NCBI RefSeq assembly: GCF_000956505.1
Contig: NZ_JYIX01000033.1
Span: 62,001 to 126,000, forward strand
DNA length: 64,000 nt
DNA from: Microbacterium azadirachtae
GTDB taxonomy: Bacteria; Actinomycetota; Actinomycetes; Actinomycetales; Microbacteriaceae
Reading direction: 5' to 3'
The position numbers and the translations under genes are program-made. Position 1 is the first letter of the stretch; each line of letters opens with the position of its first letter. Below the pieces are notes generated by a model that saw only the letters and a program-made list of their open reading frames with translations, made no database searches and was not told the origin of the DNA. This document shows, one piece after another, positions 7,674 through 16,875 of the stretch.

Positions 7674-8981
7674 ATGCCCCGCTCGAACCCTCGACTCCTG
7701 CGCACTCTCGCCGCGGTCTCCGCCGGTGCGCTGATGCTCGGCCTCGCCGCGTGCAGCGGCGGCGCCTCCGGTGGCGGCAGCGCTGCCGGCGGCAAGTCCA
7801 CCGTGGTCTGGTCGACCTGGGGCAGCGCCGACGAGCTCAAGCGCTATCAGGACTTCGACAAGGAGTTCATGAAGCGGCACCCCGACATCACGGTCAAGCT
7901 GCAGCCCGTCGCCGGCTACGACGACTACCACTCCAAGCTTCTCGCGCAGCTGACCAGCAACACGGCGCCCGACGTCTTCTACGTCGGCGACGACATGGTC
8001 GGCCAGTTCGTCGGATCCAACCGTCTGATGCCGCTCAAGTCCCTCATGGACGGAGCGAAGAGCAAGAGCAAGGTCGACGACTTCTCGCCCGGCCTGTTCG
8101 GCGCGGCGGAGAAGGACGGGGAGATCTACGCCGCCCCGAACGACTCGAACCCCGACGTGTTCTGGTACGACAAGGAGGCGCTCAAGGCCGCCGGCATCAC
8201 CGAGGATCCTGCCACGCTCGCCGGCGAAGGCAAGTGGACCACGAGTGCCTTCCTCGACATGAACAAGAAGCTCCGCGATGCGGGTCTCACCGGAACCATG
8301 TTCTGGAACTACTGGGCCACGCAGTGGAGCTGGCTGAGCTCGCAGGGCGTCTCCGCGCCGTACGACAAGGGCGGGAAGTTCGTCGCGAACAAGGACGCCG
8401 GCGCCGTCAAGGCGCTGGACCAGTTCGGATCCCTGTTCCAGGACAAGACGTTCCTCGTCGCCGACACCCTGCCCGACGGCGCGGGCGCCGACAGCCTCTT
8501 CGTCTCGCACAAGGCCGGCTTCTTCGTCCAGGGGCGCTACACGATCGGCACGGTCGAGGCGGCCGGATCCAAGGACTCGTACGACATCGCCCCGTGGCCG
8601 ACGCCCGACGGCAAGGCAGCGCCCACCGGCGTCGCCACCTCGTTCCTCGCGATCAACAAGGGCACCAAGGTCAAGGACGCGGCCTTCACGTTCTGGACCG
8701 AGTTCCTCTCGGCCGAGGGGCAGACCCTCCGCCTGCAGGGCGGCGGCAACGCCGTTCCGTCGATCAAGGGCGCGGACGACGTCGTGCTGGACGGCTACCC
8801 GGCGCACGCGCAGACCTTCCTCGACATGCGCGACATCGGCTTCGTCAACTACCCCACCGAGGCGCGCCTTCCGGGCATCCGCGGCGGCATCGGCGACCAG
8901 TTCCTCGCGCTCTACCAGGGCAAGCAGGACGCTCAGGCCACGCTCGACGCCGTCGGCAAACTGGTCCAGGACGGCAAGTGA
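7674..8981 (+). CDS. Carbohydrate ABC transporter substrate-binding lipoprotein
   Basis: A secreted lipoprotein of 435 residues that should capture an oligosaccharide outside the membrane. It has a basic N-terminus, a hydrophobic stretch and the lipobox LAAC with Cys27, then the family 1 solute-binding fold (VVWSTWGSADELKRYQDF near the start, FFVQGRYTIGTVEAAGS and KDAAFTFWTEFLSAEGQT later). ATG 7674 is preceded by GAGG and gives a proper signal peptide. It heads an operon with two permeases and a GH63-like hydrolase. No ATPase gene is nearby, so a shared MsiK-type ATPase elsewhere is likely (inference from actinobacterial sugar importers). Confidence 0.92.
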   Translation: MPRSNPRLLRTLAAVSAGALMLGLAACSGGASGGGSAAGGKSTVVWSTWGSADELKRYQDFDKEFMKRHPDITVKLQPVAGYDDYHSKLLAQLTSNTAPDVFYVGDDMVGQFVGSNRLMPLKSLMDGAKSKSKVDDFSPGLFGAAEKDGEIYAAPNDSNPDVFWYDKEALKAAGITEDPATLAGEGKWTTSAFLDMNKKLRDAGLTGTMFWNYWATQWSWLSSQGVSAPYDKGGKFVANKDAGAVKALDQFGSLFQDKTFLVADTLPDGAGADSLFVSHKAGFFVQGRYTIGTVEAAGSKDSYDIAPWPTPDGKAAPTGVATSFLAINKGTKVKDAAFTFWTEFLSAEGQTLRLQGGGNAVPSIKGADDVVLDGYPAHAQTFLDMRDIGFVNYPTEARLPGIRGGIGDQFLALYQGKQDAQATLDAVGKLVQDGK

Positions 8982-8983
8982 CG

Positions 8984-9934
8984 ATGAGCACACAGGCTGT
9001 AGACACCCGGGCGCCGTCGACGACGGCGCCCGGGTGGCGGCGCGAGGCCGCGTGGCGCCGCCGCGATCGGCGCTGGGGCTACGCCTTCGTCGGGCCGCAG
9101 CTGGTGGGCATGGGGCTCTTCGTTCTCGTGCCTTTCCTTGCGAGCCTCGTGCTCGCGTTCGCGCACTGGGACGGCCTGACCGACCTCAGCTGGGTGGGAT
9201 TCGACAACTTCGCCACGGAGCTCACGGATCCGCTCTTCGGCCGCGCCATCCTGAACACGCTGCTCATCGCGATCCTCACGGTGCCGATCGGCCTCGCTCT
9301 GGCCGTGACGATCGCGGTCGCGCTCGAGAAGCTGAAGACCCGCACCCTCTACCTGGTGCTGTTCTTCGCGCCGGTGGTCACCTCGACCGTGGCCGTCGCG
9401 ATGATGTGGCAGCAGATGTTCCGCGCGGACGGCGTGCTGTCGTCGGCGATCTCGAAGGTCTTCGGGGTCGCACCGCCGGACTGGCTGCAGGATCCGCGGC
9501 TCGCCCTGATCGCCGTGTGCATCGTCACGATCTGGTCGTCCCTGGGCCTCAACGTCATCATCTTCCTCGCCGGCCTGCAGAACATCTCGCCGTCGGTGAT
9601 CGAGGCCGCGCGGATCGACGGCGCGGGCGCCTGGCGGCTGTTCACCGCGATCCGGCTGCCCCTGCTGTCGCCGATCGTCTTCTTCTCCTCGGTGATCGCG
9701 TTCATCTCGTCACTGCAGACGTTCGACACCGTCTACGTCCTGGTCAAGAACGCCGGACCCGACAATGCGACGCGCACGATCGTCTACCACATCTACGACC
9801 TCGGCATGAAGCAGTTCAACTTCGGCCTCTCATCGGCCGCGAGCATCATCCTGCTGCTGCTGACCCTCGTCATCACGGGGATCCAGTTCGCCGCGCAGAA
9901 GAAGTTCGTCCACTACGAGGATGACCCCGCATGA
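8984..9934 (+). CDS. Carbohydrate ABC transporter permease (MalF-like)
   Basis: 316 residues with six predicted membrane helices after a basic 30-residue N-terminus. The EAA loop that contacts the ATPase reads EAARIDGAGAWRLFTAIRLP at about residues 206-225. It starts 2 bases after the stop of the binding protein gene and overlaps the next permease by 4 bp, showing tight operon coupling. It forms the heterodimeric channel with the product of 9931-10872. Confidence 0.93.
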   Translation: MSTQAVDTRAPSTTAPGWRREAAWRRRDRRWGYAFVGPQLVGMGLFVLVPFLASLVLAFAHWDGLTDLSWVGFDNFATELTDPLFGRAILNTLLIAILTVPIGLALAVTIAVALEKLKTRTLYLVLFFAPVVTSTVAVAMMWQQMFRADGVLSSAISKVFGVAPPDWLQDPRLALIAVCIVTIWSSLGLNVIIFLAGLQNISPSVIEAARIDGAGAWRLFTAIRLPLLSPIVFFSSVIAFISSLQTFDTVYVLVKNAGPDNATRTIVYHIYDLGMKQFNFGLSSAASIILLLLTLVITGIQFAAQKKFVHYEDDPA

Positions 9935-10872
9935 GCGTCGACACCACGCGCATCACGACCGGCGGACACGCGCCCGCCACCGATTCCACGATCGCCCTCG
10001 TCGCGCCGGGCCGGCGGATCCGTCCGCGTGTCGCCGGCAAGGGGCGCCGGCGCCTGTCTGCGACGATCCTGCACGTCGTGCTGGTCGTCGCCGGACTCGG
10101 AATGGTCTTCCCGTTCATCTGGATGCTGCTGACCTCGTTCAAGACGCTGCCGCAGCTGTTGAAGAACCCGCTCTCGGTGCTGCCGAGCCCGTGGACGTTC
10201 GACAACTACGTCCAGGCCTGGAACGCGGTGCCGTTCGCGCAGGCGTACCTGAACAGCGCCTACATCGCGGTGCTGGTCGTCGTCGGCACGCTCATCACGG
10301 CCTCGATGGCCGGCTACGCGTTCGCGCGGATCCGCTTCCGCGGATCGAAGGTGCTGTTCATCGTCTTCCTCGCCACGCAGATGATCCCCAAGCAGGTCAC
10401 GCTCATCCCGTTCTACCTGCTGATGTCACAGCTCGGGTGGGTGGACTCGCACCTCGCCCTCATCATCCCCGGCATGATCGCGAACCCCTTCGCGGTCTTC
10501 CTCATGCGCCAGTTCGTGCTGTCGCTGCCGCGGGAGCTCGAGGAGGCGGCGCTCGTGGACGGGGCGGGCCGGATCCGCACCTTCTTCCAGGTGATCCTGC
10601 CGAACCTCAAGCCGGGTCTCGCCGCACTCAGCGTCATCGTCGCGCTCGACGTGTGGAACTCGTTCCTGTTCCCCCTCGTGCTGCTCAACACCCCCGACCT
10701 GTTCACGGTGCCGCTGCTGCTGCAGTCGTTCCAGGGGCAGTTCGGCTCGGTGAACTACGGGCTGGTGATGGCCGCCTCGGCGATCTCGACCGTGCCGATG
10801 CTGATCGTGTTCGTGATCGGGCAGCGACGGATCCTGAACAGCATGGCCGCGTCGGGTCTCGGAGGGCGTTGA
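9931..10872 (+). CDS. Carbohydrate ABC transporter permease (MalG-like)
   Basis: 313 residues, six predicted helices, EAA loop EEAALVDGAGRIRTFFQVIL near residues 206-225, and the characteristic FLATQMIPKQVTLIP helix. The ATG overlaps the preceding stop (ATGA). It is the second channel subunit of the importer begun at 7674; the hydrolase that follows starts 1 base after its stop. Confidence 0.93.
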   Translation: MSVDTTRITTGGHAPATDSTIALVAPGRRIRPRVAGKGRRRLSATILHVVLVVAGLGMVFPFIWMLLTSFKTLPQLLKNPLSVLPSPWTFDNYVQAWNAVPFAQAYLNSAYIAVLVVVGTLITASMAGYAFARIRFRGSKVLFIVFLATQMIPKQVTLIPFYLLMSQLGWVDSHLALIIPGMIANPFAVFLMRQFVLSLPRELEEAALVDGAGRIRTFFQVILPNLKPGLAALSVIVALDVWNSFLFPLVLLNTPDLFTVPLLLQSFQGQFGSVNYGLVMAASAISTVPMLIVFVIGQRRILNSMAASGLGGR

Positions 10873-10873
10873 C

Positions 10874-12583
10874 GTGACGGATGTCCCCACCCCGGCCGGC
10901 GGAGTCGCGCCCGCAGCCCAGCTCGCGCTCGCCGCGGGCCGCCACCTCGACCTGGTGACGGCCCCGTTCACGATGCCGCGCTCTCGCCTGCTGGTGTTCC
11001 GCGAAGGTGAGGGCGAGGGCGTGCGCGTGCACACGTCCGAGTACGAGCGGCGGCTCGACCAGTGCCGCGTGCTCGACGCGCTCGTCGTGCGCGACGCGTC
11101 CGGCCGGATCCTCCCGATCGTCGACGTGCAGCCGCACCGGATCTCGTTCGGCGCCGCGACCCTCACGTTCGACGGGCTGCGCACGCTCAGCATCGGCGGG
11201 GATCCGGCGGCCTCCGTCCGCCTCTCGCTTCCGGGCGGCGGCGAGTCCCGCCACGAGGTCGGATCCGGGATCCGCATCGAGGTCGCCGCCGATCGCACGG
11301 TCACGATCTCCGCCCAGCAGGACGGCGCCCACGGCGCGGCCGAAGAGGCGCTCGAGGCACTGTGGGAGGCGTGGTTCGACCGCTGCCCGCGGGTGCGCGA
11401 GGATCTGCAGGACATGGCGGCCTTCTGCTGGTGGGTGCTCGGCGCGAACATCGTGGAGCTGCCCGCGCTCGAGGGCGCTCGGGCGATCGTGCCCTCGAAG
11501 ATCGGCTACGTCGGACTCTGGCAGTGGGACGCGTACTTCATCGCGGTCGGCCTGCGTCACGGCGACCCGGAGCTCGCCAGGGAGCAGCTCGAGCTCGCGT
11601 TCCGGTTCCCGCGCGAGAACGGGCAGCTGCCCGACGTCGTGCACGAGCAGGGCGTGCTCGCCACGAGCGACGACCTGCCGGAGTCGGACCGGGCGACGCT
11701 GCGTCGCGCGGGCTCGCAGGCGGCTGATCCGAGTGCTCCCGTGCCGCTCACCAAGCCGCCGCTCGCCGCCTGGGCGCTGCGCAAGGTGCTCGAGGTCGAG
11801 GACGCGCCCGAGTGGGCAGCGACCCAGCTGGAGCGGGTGATCCGCTCGCAGGACTGGTGGTTCGCGGGGCCGGAGCGGAACGGATCCGACCTCGACGGCG
11901 ACGGGCTGCCGGAGTACGGCCATCCGTACTCCTCGGGACTCGACGACAGCCCGGTGTTCGACGGGCCGATCCCCACGACGGCTCCCGACCTCGCGGCCTA
12001 CCTGGTGCAGCAGGACAGGGAGATCGCCGCGCTCGCAGCGCGCTACCTGCCCGGTCACCCCATCGCGCCGCACCTGGCCCGCGCAGAGCGCACGACCGCG
12101 CTCCTCATGGAGCGGCTGTGGGATCCGGCCGTGCGGCGCTTCATCGCCCGGGGCCCGGGAGCGGGCGAGGAGGCGCGCATCGCGAGCGACACCGTCGTGG
12201 GGCTCATGCCGCTGCGCGTGGAGGGGCTGCCAGACGAGGCCCGCACCGCGCTGCGGGAGGCGATCGACGACCCGGAACGGTATGCGCTGGAGTGGGGGCT
12301 GCCGACGGTGTCGGCGGCGGATCCCGACTTCTCCACGGAGCGGATGTGGCGCGGCCCGATCTGGATCAACACCAGCGCGCTCATCGCCGAGGGGCTGGAC
12401 ACGGCCGGTCAGCCCGAGCGCGCGCGGGCGCTGCGCGAGCAGACCGTGCGCCTGGTGATCCACGGCGGCGGTCCGCACGAATACTTCAACCCGCGCACGG
12501 GCCTCAAGGCCGAGCGTGCGACGACGGCTTTCGCCTGGTCGGCGGCGCTCTTCATCGATCTGGCGGTGGCCCTCAGCCGCTGA
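10874..12583 (+). CDS. GH63/MGH1-like (alpha/alpha)6 glycoside hydrolase
   Basis: A cytosolic 569-residue enzyme. The first 150 residues form a beta-rich N-terminal domain, and the rest is an alpha/alpha toroid resembling mannosylglycerate hydrolase-like/GH63 proteins: WQWDAYFIAVGLRHGD near 217-232, an acidic SSGLDDSPVFDG segment near 355, RMWRGPIWINTSALIAEG near 495 and HEYFNPRTGLKAE near 535. The acidic residues in the first two motifs and the Glu in HEYFNP are candidates for substrate and catalysis. It is the last gene of the ABC importer operon, so it probably hydrolyses the imported sugar. GTG start at 10874. It could instead be a GH37/GH15-like enzyme; the exact bond is unknown. Confidence 0.8.
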   Translation: MTDVPTPAGGVAPAAQLALAAGRHLDLVTAPFTMPRSRLLVFREGEGEGVRVHTSEYERRLDQCRVLDALVVRDASGRILPIVDVQPHRISFGAATLTFDGLRTLSIGGDPAASVRLSLPGGGESRHEVGSGIRIEVAADRTVTISAQQDGAHGAAEEALEALWEAWFDRCPRVREDLQDMAAFCWWVLGANIVELPALEGARAIVPSKIGYVGLWQWDAYFIAVGLRHGDPELAREQLELAFRFPRENGQLPDVVHEQGVLATSDDLPESDRATLRRAGSQAADPSAPVPLTKPPLAAWALRKVLEVEDAPEWAATQLERVIRSQDWWFAGPERNGSDLDGDGLPEYGHPYSSGLDDSPVFDGPIPTTAPDLAAYLVQQDREIAALAARYLPGHPIAPHLARAERTTALLMERLWDPAVRRFIARGPGAGEEARIASDTVVGLMPLRVEGLPDEARTALREAIDDPERYALEWGLPTVSAADPDFSTERMWRGPIWINTSALIAEGLDTAGQPERARALREQTVRLVIHGGGPHEYFNPRTGLKAERATTAFAWSAALFIDLAVALSR

Positions 12584-12587
12584 CGCG

Positions 12588-12665
12588 CGAAACCCCCACA
12601 GAGATTCGAAGCCCCCTCGCAAGTGCGCAAGCAGGAGGGGGCCTCGAATCTCCGTGGGGGTTTCG
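12588..12665. terminator. Very long nested hairpin terminator
   Basis: About 31-nt arms pair with only two mismatches: CGAAACCCCCAC / GTGGGGGTTTCG outside, GAGATTCGA / TCGAATCTC in the middle and GCCCCCTC / GAGGGGGC inside, with a 16-base loop. It begins 5 bases after the hydrolase stop and ends in a T-rich TTTCG, so it should terminate the first importer operon. Confidence 0.85.
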
Positions 12666-12731
12666 GCGTCTTGCGGTGCCGACGCGGAGCGGTACGGGGC
12701 ATCGGCGGAGGAGGCCTCGATGAGCCTGGTG

Positions 12732-12768
12732 TTTGCGTAACCACGCGTGTACTGTATGCAATATCCAG
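12732..12768 (+). promoter_or_regulatory. Probable promoter with degenerate GntR-type operator
   Basis: TTTGCG at 12732-12737 and TATGCA at 12755-12760 have 17-bp spacing. CTGTAT-N5-ATCCAG at 12752-12768 matches the operator at 7606-7622 with one change in the right arm. It lies 20 bp upstream of the second substrate-binding protein gene. Confidence 0.55.
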
Positions 12769-12787
12769 TTCTGACGAGGAGGTCATG

Positions 12788-14101
12788 ATGAAGCGACGCG
12801 GCATGCTCGCGCTGGCGATCGGGGCGACGGCGACCGTCGCCCTGTCCGGGTGCGCGTTCGGCGGAGGGGCGCCCACGAGCGGCGAGACCCTGAAAGCGGA
12901 TGGGGCCGGCACGGGCACGATCACCATCTGGTCGTGGGACGTCGCCGCGACCGCGCTCAAGCGGCTCGGCGCCGACTACGAGAAGGCGCACAAGGGCACC
13001 ACGATCAAGGTCGTCGACATCGGCTACGACAACGCCTATGACAAGATCTCGGTCGGCCTGCAGGCCGGCACAGGGCTCCCCGACATGATCACGCTCGAGA
13101 CGGACCACAACCAGGGCTACCTCACCCAGTTCCCGAAGGGCTTCGCCGACCTCTCGCCCGTGCTGGGCGACAAGAAGGCCGACTTCGACCCGTTCAAGTG
13201 GGCGACCGGCACCGGCAAGGACGGCGTGCTGCGCATGGCGCCCTGGGACTCCGGCACGGTGGGCCTGTACTACCGCACCGACTACTTCCAGGCCGCGGGC
13301 GTGGATCCCTCGGCAGTGAAGACCTGGGACGACCTCGTCGCGGCAGGCGAGAAGATCAAGGCCGCCACGGGGCACACCCTGCTCACCGCGGATCTCTCCG
13401 CGGGCGGCTCCCTCTCGATGTACCTGCAGCAGCAGGGCGCAGGGTACTTCGACGACAAGGGCGAGATCACCGTGAACTCGCCCGACGCCGTGCGGGCGCT
13501 CACTCTGCTGCAGACGATGCAGCAGAAGGGCCTCATCAAGAACGCCAAGGGCTGGGACGCGAGCGTCACGAGCGCGAAGGACGGCGACTCCGCCGTCACC
13601 CCCGAGGCGGTCTGGTGGATCGGGACGCTCGAGGGCGAAGCCCCGGAGCTCAGCGGGAGGTACGCCGTGCGGGACCTTCCGGTCTTCGACAGCAGCAGCG
13701 CGCCGACGTCGAACAACGGCGGATCCGGTCTCGCGATCCCCGCGCAGGCGAAGAACCCGCAGCTCGCGGCCGACTTCATGGCCTACGTGCTGGCGAACAG
13801 CGGCAACCAGTCGAGCATGATGCAGAAGGAGGGCCTCTTCCCGGCGTACCTGCCGTCGCTCAAGGCCGACTTCTTCGAGCAGCCGAGCGACTACTTCGGC
13901 GGGCAGAAGGTGTTCCAGACCTTCGCCCGGCTCACGCCGAAGATCCCGTCCATCACCTTCACGTCCGACCAGTCGGTCGCGAGCGACGCCGTCACGAACG
14001 CCGTCGGCGCCGCGGTGCTGAACGGCGAGGATCCGAAGAAGGCGCTGGACGACGCGGCCGCCCAGATCGCGAACTCGACCGGCCGCAAGATCGCGGGCTG
14101 A
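12788..14101 (+). CDS. Carbohydrate ABC transporter substrate-binding lipoprotein
   Basis: A 437-residue family 1 extracellular solute-binding protein. Signal peptide with lipobox LSGC and lipid-anchored Cys22; the mature part opens TITIWSWDVAATALKRLGAD. Two ATG codons, 12785 and 12788, follow the site AGGAGG; 12788 gives better spacing. It resembles binding proteins of the lactose/galactoside group, and a GH42 beta-galactosidase belongs to the same set of shared operators. It heads the operon with permeases at 14103 and 15044. Confidence 0.9.
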   Translation: MKRRGMLALAIGATATVALSGCAFGGGAPTSGETLKADGAGTGTITIWSWDVAATALKRLGADYEKAHKGTTIKVVDIGYDNAYDKISVGLQAGTGLPDMITLETDHNQGYLTQFPKGFADLSPVLGDKKADFDPFKWATGTGKDGVLRMAPWDSGTVGLYYRTDYFQAAGVDPSAVKTWDDLVAAGEKIKAATGHTLLTADLSAGGSLSMYLQQQGAGYFDDKGEITVNSPDAVRALTLLQTMQQKGLIKNAKGWDASVTSAKDGDSAVTPEAVWWIGTLEGEAPELSGRYAVRDLPVFDSSSAPTSNNGGSGLAIPAQAKNPQLAADFMAYVLANSGNQSSMMQKEGLFPAYLPSLKADFFEQPSDYFGGQKVFQTFARLTPKIPSITFTSDQSVASDAVTNAVGAAVLNGEDPKKALDDAAAQIANSTGRKIAG

Positions 14102-14102
14102 C

Positions 14103-15047
14103 ATGACCGTCGCCACTGTGCGGCGGCCTCCGGCGGAGGGGAGTCACGACGAGAGTCGTCGTGAGTCCCCCCGTACGGGTCGTCGTTTCGCCGCGCGCAT
14201 GCAGCGGCCGGGGATGTGGTTCGCGCTTCCCGCCGCCGCGCTGCTCGTGCTGTTCTTCGCGTACCCGCTCGCGGTGTCGCTGCTGCAGAGCTTCTTCCGC
14301 ACCTCGGGCGGTGTGAGCACCTTCGTCGGATTCGACCAGTACGCGCGGATGCTCCGGGATCCGCTGGTGCTGAAGAGCCTCGGCAACGCGCTGCTGATCC
14401 TGGTCGTCCAGGTGCCGATCATGATGGCCCTCGCCGTCGGCCTCGCCTACCTGCTGAACCAGGCGTGGCTGCGCTTCCGGGCGGGGTTCCGCCTGCTCAC
14501 GTTCCTGCCCGCCATCACGACGCTCGTGGCCTATTCCGTCGTGTTCCGCGTGATCATGACCACGGACGGCGGCCTGCTGAACCAGTTCCTCGCGCTGTTG
14601 GGCGCCGGGCCCATCGACTGGCTGAACAACGAGTGGTGGGCGCGGGTCGCCGTGATCGCCTCGATCACCTGGCGCTGGACCGGCTACAACATGGTCATCA
14701 TCCTCGCGGGGCTCCAGTCGATCCCGCCCGAGCTCTACGAGGCCGCGCGCATCGACGGCGCGGGGCGCTGGCAGATCTTCCGGCACATCGTCGTCCCGCA
14801 GCTGCGGCCCGTGCTGATCTTCACGAGTGTCACGTCGACGATCGGCGCGCTGCAGCTCTTCGACGAGAACTTCATCCTCACCGGGGGCGGTCCCAACAAC
14901 GCGACCCTGACGCCGGTGCTGTACCTGTACAAGATCGGCTTCCAGCAGTTCGACTTCGGCTATGCCAGTGCGATCGCGTGGATGCTCGTGATCCTCACCG
15001 GGATCATCGCCGCGATCCAGTTCCGCATCATGAGGGAGAAGCCATGA
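14103..15047 (+). CDS. Carbohydrate ABC transporter permease (LacF/MalF-like)
   Basis: 314 residues with a 35-residue basic N-terminal tail, six predicted helices and the EAA loop YEAARIDGAGRWQIFRHIVV near 214-233. The GGGPNNATLTPVLYLY motif in the late periplasmic loop is typical of LacF-type subunits. It starts 1 base after the preceding stop and overlaps the next gene by 4 bp. Confidence 0.92.
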   Translation: MTVATVRRPPAEGSHDESRRESPRTGRRFAARMQRPGMWFALPAAALLVLFFAYPLAVSLLQSFFRTSGGVSTFVGFDQYARMLRDPLVLKSLGNALLILVVQVPIMMALAVGLAYLLNQAWLRFRAGFRLLTFLPAITTLVAYSVVFRVIMTTDGGLLNQFLALLGAGPIDWLNNEWWARVAVIASITWRWTGYNMVIILAGLQSIPPELYEAARIDGAGRWQIFRHIVVPQLRPVLIFTSVTSTIGALQLFDENFILTGGGPNNATLTPVLYLYKIGFQQFDFGYASAIAWMLVILTGIIAAIQFRIMREKP

Positions 15048-15940
15048 CGACGCAGCTGATCACGACCGGCCGCGGTCGGCGCGCCGGCCAGCCCTCCGAC
15101 CGTTCCGGCGAGCCGCTGATCCGCAGGATCGTCCTTCGGGCGCCCGTCTACGCGGTCATGGTCGTGGCGAGCGTGCTCGCGCTCGTCCCGTTCCTGTGGA
15201 TGGTCATCGCCTCCACGCACAAGACCAGCGACCTGTTCGTCACGCCACTGCCGCTCCTCCCCGGCGGCGAGTTCTGGCAGAACCTCGGCCGGCTGCAGGA
15301 GAGCATCGGGTTCGGCCAGGTGATGCTGAACAGCGTGCTCGTGGCCGTGGTCTACACGGTGTTCAGCTCGCTGGTCAGCATCATGTGCGGCTACGGCCTC
15401 GCCACCTACCGGTTCCGCGGACGCGGGGTGCTGCTGGGCGTGATCCTCGTCACGATGATGATCCCGATGCAGGTGCTGCTGGTCCCGCTGTTCCAGATGA
15501 TGGCCAGCGCCGGATGGATCGACAGCTACCAGGCGCTCATCGTCCCGTTCCTCGCGAACGCGTTCGGCATCTTCCTCATGCGCCAGGGGTTCCTCGATTT
15601 CCCCGCCACGCTCATCGAGGCGGCCAGGATCGACGGCGCCGGCGAGCTGCGCACGTTCTACCGGATCGTGCTCCCGGTCGCCCGCCCGCAGATCGCGGCA
15701 CTCGTGATCTACACGTTCATCAGCCAGTGGAACTCGTTCATCTGGCCGCTGCTCATGCTGAACAGCGAGGACAGGTACACGGTCCCGGTCGCGCTGAACA
15801 CGATGATCGGCCTGAGCCGCGTCGACTACTCCGGGCTCATGCTCGGATCCCTGCTCGCGACGCTTCCGCTGTTCGTGCTGTTCCTGGTGTTCCAGAAGCA
15901 GTTCGTGGCGGGTCTGCTCGGGGGAGCCGTCAAGGGCTGA
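15044..15940 (+). CDS. Carbohydrate ABC transporter permease (LacG/MalG-like)
   Basis: 298 residues and six predicted helices, with the EAA loop IEAARIDGAGELRTFYRIVL near 190-209 and SQWNSFIWPLLMLNSED, typical of LacG-type subunits. The ATG overlaps the stop of the partner permease. It is the last gene of the second importer; a long hairpin follows 26 bp later. Confidence 0.92.
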   Translation: MTTQLITTGRGRRAGQPSDRSGEPLIRRIVLRAPVYAVMVVASVLALVPFLWMVIASTHKTSDLFVTPLPLLPGGEFWQNLGRLQESIGFGQVMLNSVLVAVVYTVFSSLVSIMCGYGLATYRFRGRGVLLGVILVTMMIPMQVLLVPLFQMMASAGWIDSYQALIVPFLANAFGIFLMRQGFLDFPATLIEAARIDGAGELRTFYRIVLPVARPQIAALVIYTFISQWNSFIWPLLMLNSEDRYTVPVALNTMIGLSRVDYSGLMLGSLLATLPLFVLFLVFQKQFVAGLLGGAVKG

Positions 15941-15966
15941 CGGCGAGTCCGTGCCCGCGCACCGTT

Positions 15967-16035
15967 TGCACGACCCGGTCACGGATGCACGACCCGATCG
16001 CCGGATCCGTCGTGCATCCGTTCCCGGGTCGTGCA
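15967..16035. terminator. Long interrupted hairpin between convergent genes
   Basis: Arms TGCACGACCCGG and CGGATGCACGAC (separated by 3 bases) pair with GTCGTGCATCCG and CCGGGTCGTGCA. The direct repetition of GCACGACCCG within the arm gives an alternative fold. It lies between the converging permease and GntR genes, so is probably a bidirectional terminator. Confidence 0.75.
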
Positions 16036-16059
16036 GGTGCGTGGCGACCCGAGCGGGGC

Positions 16060-16716
16060 TCAGGCCGAGAAGTACGCGCTCGACGAGTTGTCGAGGATCC
16101 GGCGCATGCCGTGCAGCCAGTTGACCTTGAGCGCTTCGATCGCGGCCGGCACGTCGCCGGCCGCGAGGGCGTGGGCGATCGCGGCGTGCTCCGCGGCGAC
16201 GCGGTCGATCTTCACATCCTCGGCGACGAGGAGGGCCTCATAGCGGTGGAAGGATCCGCGCACGCTCTCGATCACGTCGAGCAGGCGCCGGTTCGGGCAG
16301 ACCGACAGCATGACGGTGTGCCACTCGTCGTCCTTCGTCATCACGAGGGAGTGCTCGACGTGCTCATCCGTGAACGCCTCGGCGAGTTCGACCAGGCGCG
16401 CGCCCACGGTCTTCAGCTCCTCGACGGGACTGAGCTCGAGCGCGAGGCTCTCCAGCGTCGCCATGACGGGCGCCAGGTCCTCGAACTCACCGGCGCTGAG
16501 CGGCACGAAGCGGAAGCCCTTGCCGTTCTCGCTGGAGATCTGCCCCTCGGACTCGAGTGCGATCAGCGCCTCGCGCAGCGGCGTGCGGCTGACGCCGAGC
16601 TCTGCGGCGAGCTGCACCTCGTTGATGCCCTCGCCGGGCCGGACGTTCCCCGTGCGCATGCGCGCGAGGAGTTCCTCGCGCACTTGTGAACGGAGGTTCT
16701 TGCGTTCGATGGCCAT
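16060..16716 (-). CDS. GntR family transcriptional regulator, FCD (FadR-type) subgroup
   Basis: 218 residues. An N-terminal winged helix (LRSQVREELLARMRTGNV, then ELGVSRTPLREALIALESEG as the recognition region, about residues 10-65) is joined to an alpha-helical FCD ligand domain containing the metal-binding type residues in DDEWHTVMLS and VAAEHAAIAHALAAGD. ATG 16716 follows a GGAGGGG site; a longer frame upstream has none. It is divergent from the GH42 operon, and the shared gap carries the palindrome ATGTAT-N5-ATACAC. It is the likely repressor of the 7.6, 12.75 and 16.8 kb promoters, responding to a sugar acid or related metabolite (inference from family). Confidence 0.9.
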   Translation of the reverse strand: MAIERKNLRSQVREELLARMRTGNVRPGEGINEVQLAAELGVSRTPLREALIALESEGQISSENGKGFRFVPLSAGEFEDLAPVMATLESLALELSPVEELKTVGARLVELAEAFTDEHVEHSLVMTKDDEWHTVMLSVCPNRRLLDVIESVRGSFHRYEALLVAEDVKIDRVAAEHAAIAHALAAGDVPAAIEALKVNWLHGMRRILDNSSSAYFSA

Positions 16717-16764
16717 CTTTCCCCTCCAGTGGAACCTTAGCGACAGTGCTCGAGGCTCGTGCTG

Positions 16765-16811
16765 TTGACGCGATCTCGATCGCGTCATAGTGTTATGTAT
16801 ACAAAATACAC
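16765..16811 (+). promoter_or_regulatory. Promoter and GntR-type operator of the GH42 operon
   Basis: -35 TTGACG at 16765-16770 and -10 TAGTGT at 16788-16793 have a 17-bp spacer. The palindrome ATGTAT-ACAAA-ATACAC at 16795-16811 overlaps the expected transcript start. It lies in the gap between the divergent GntR and GH42 genes and matches the site at 7606-7622. Confidence 0.7.
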
Positions 16812-16875
16812 CTGACGGCGAGAAACGTCGTCATCGGCACGGCACGTGCACGAAACGACTCAGGGAGGAGCCTTC

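Noticed and set aside
12623..12784. N-terminal extension of the second substrate-binding protein
   Set aside because: The frame is open but lies inside the terminator hairpin and promoter; the lipoprotein signal peptide starts at 12785/12788.
10703..14116. Very long open frames on the strand opposite to ABC transporter genes (similarly at 29190-33029, 2879-5374 and 6137-9934)
   Set aside because: They are antisense or out-of-frame shadows in high-GC DNA: Arg/Ala/Gly-rich, no domains, and they run across several real genes with clear motifs.
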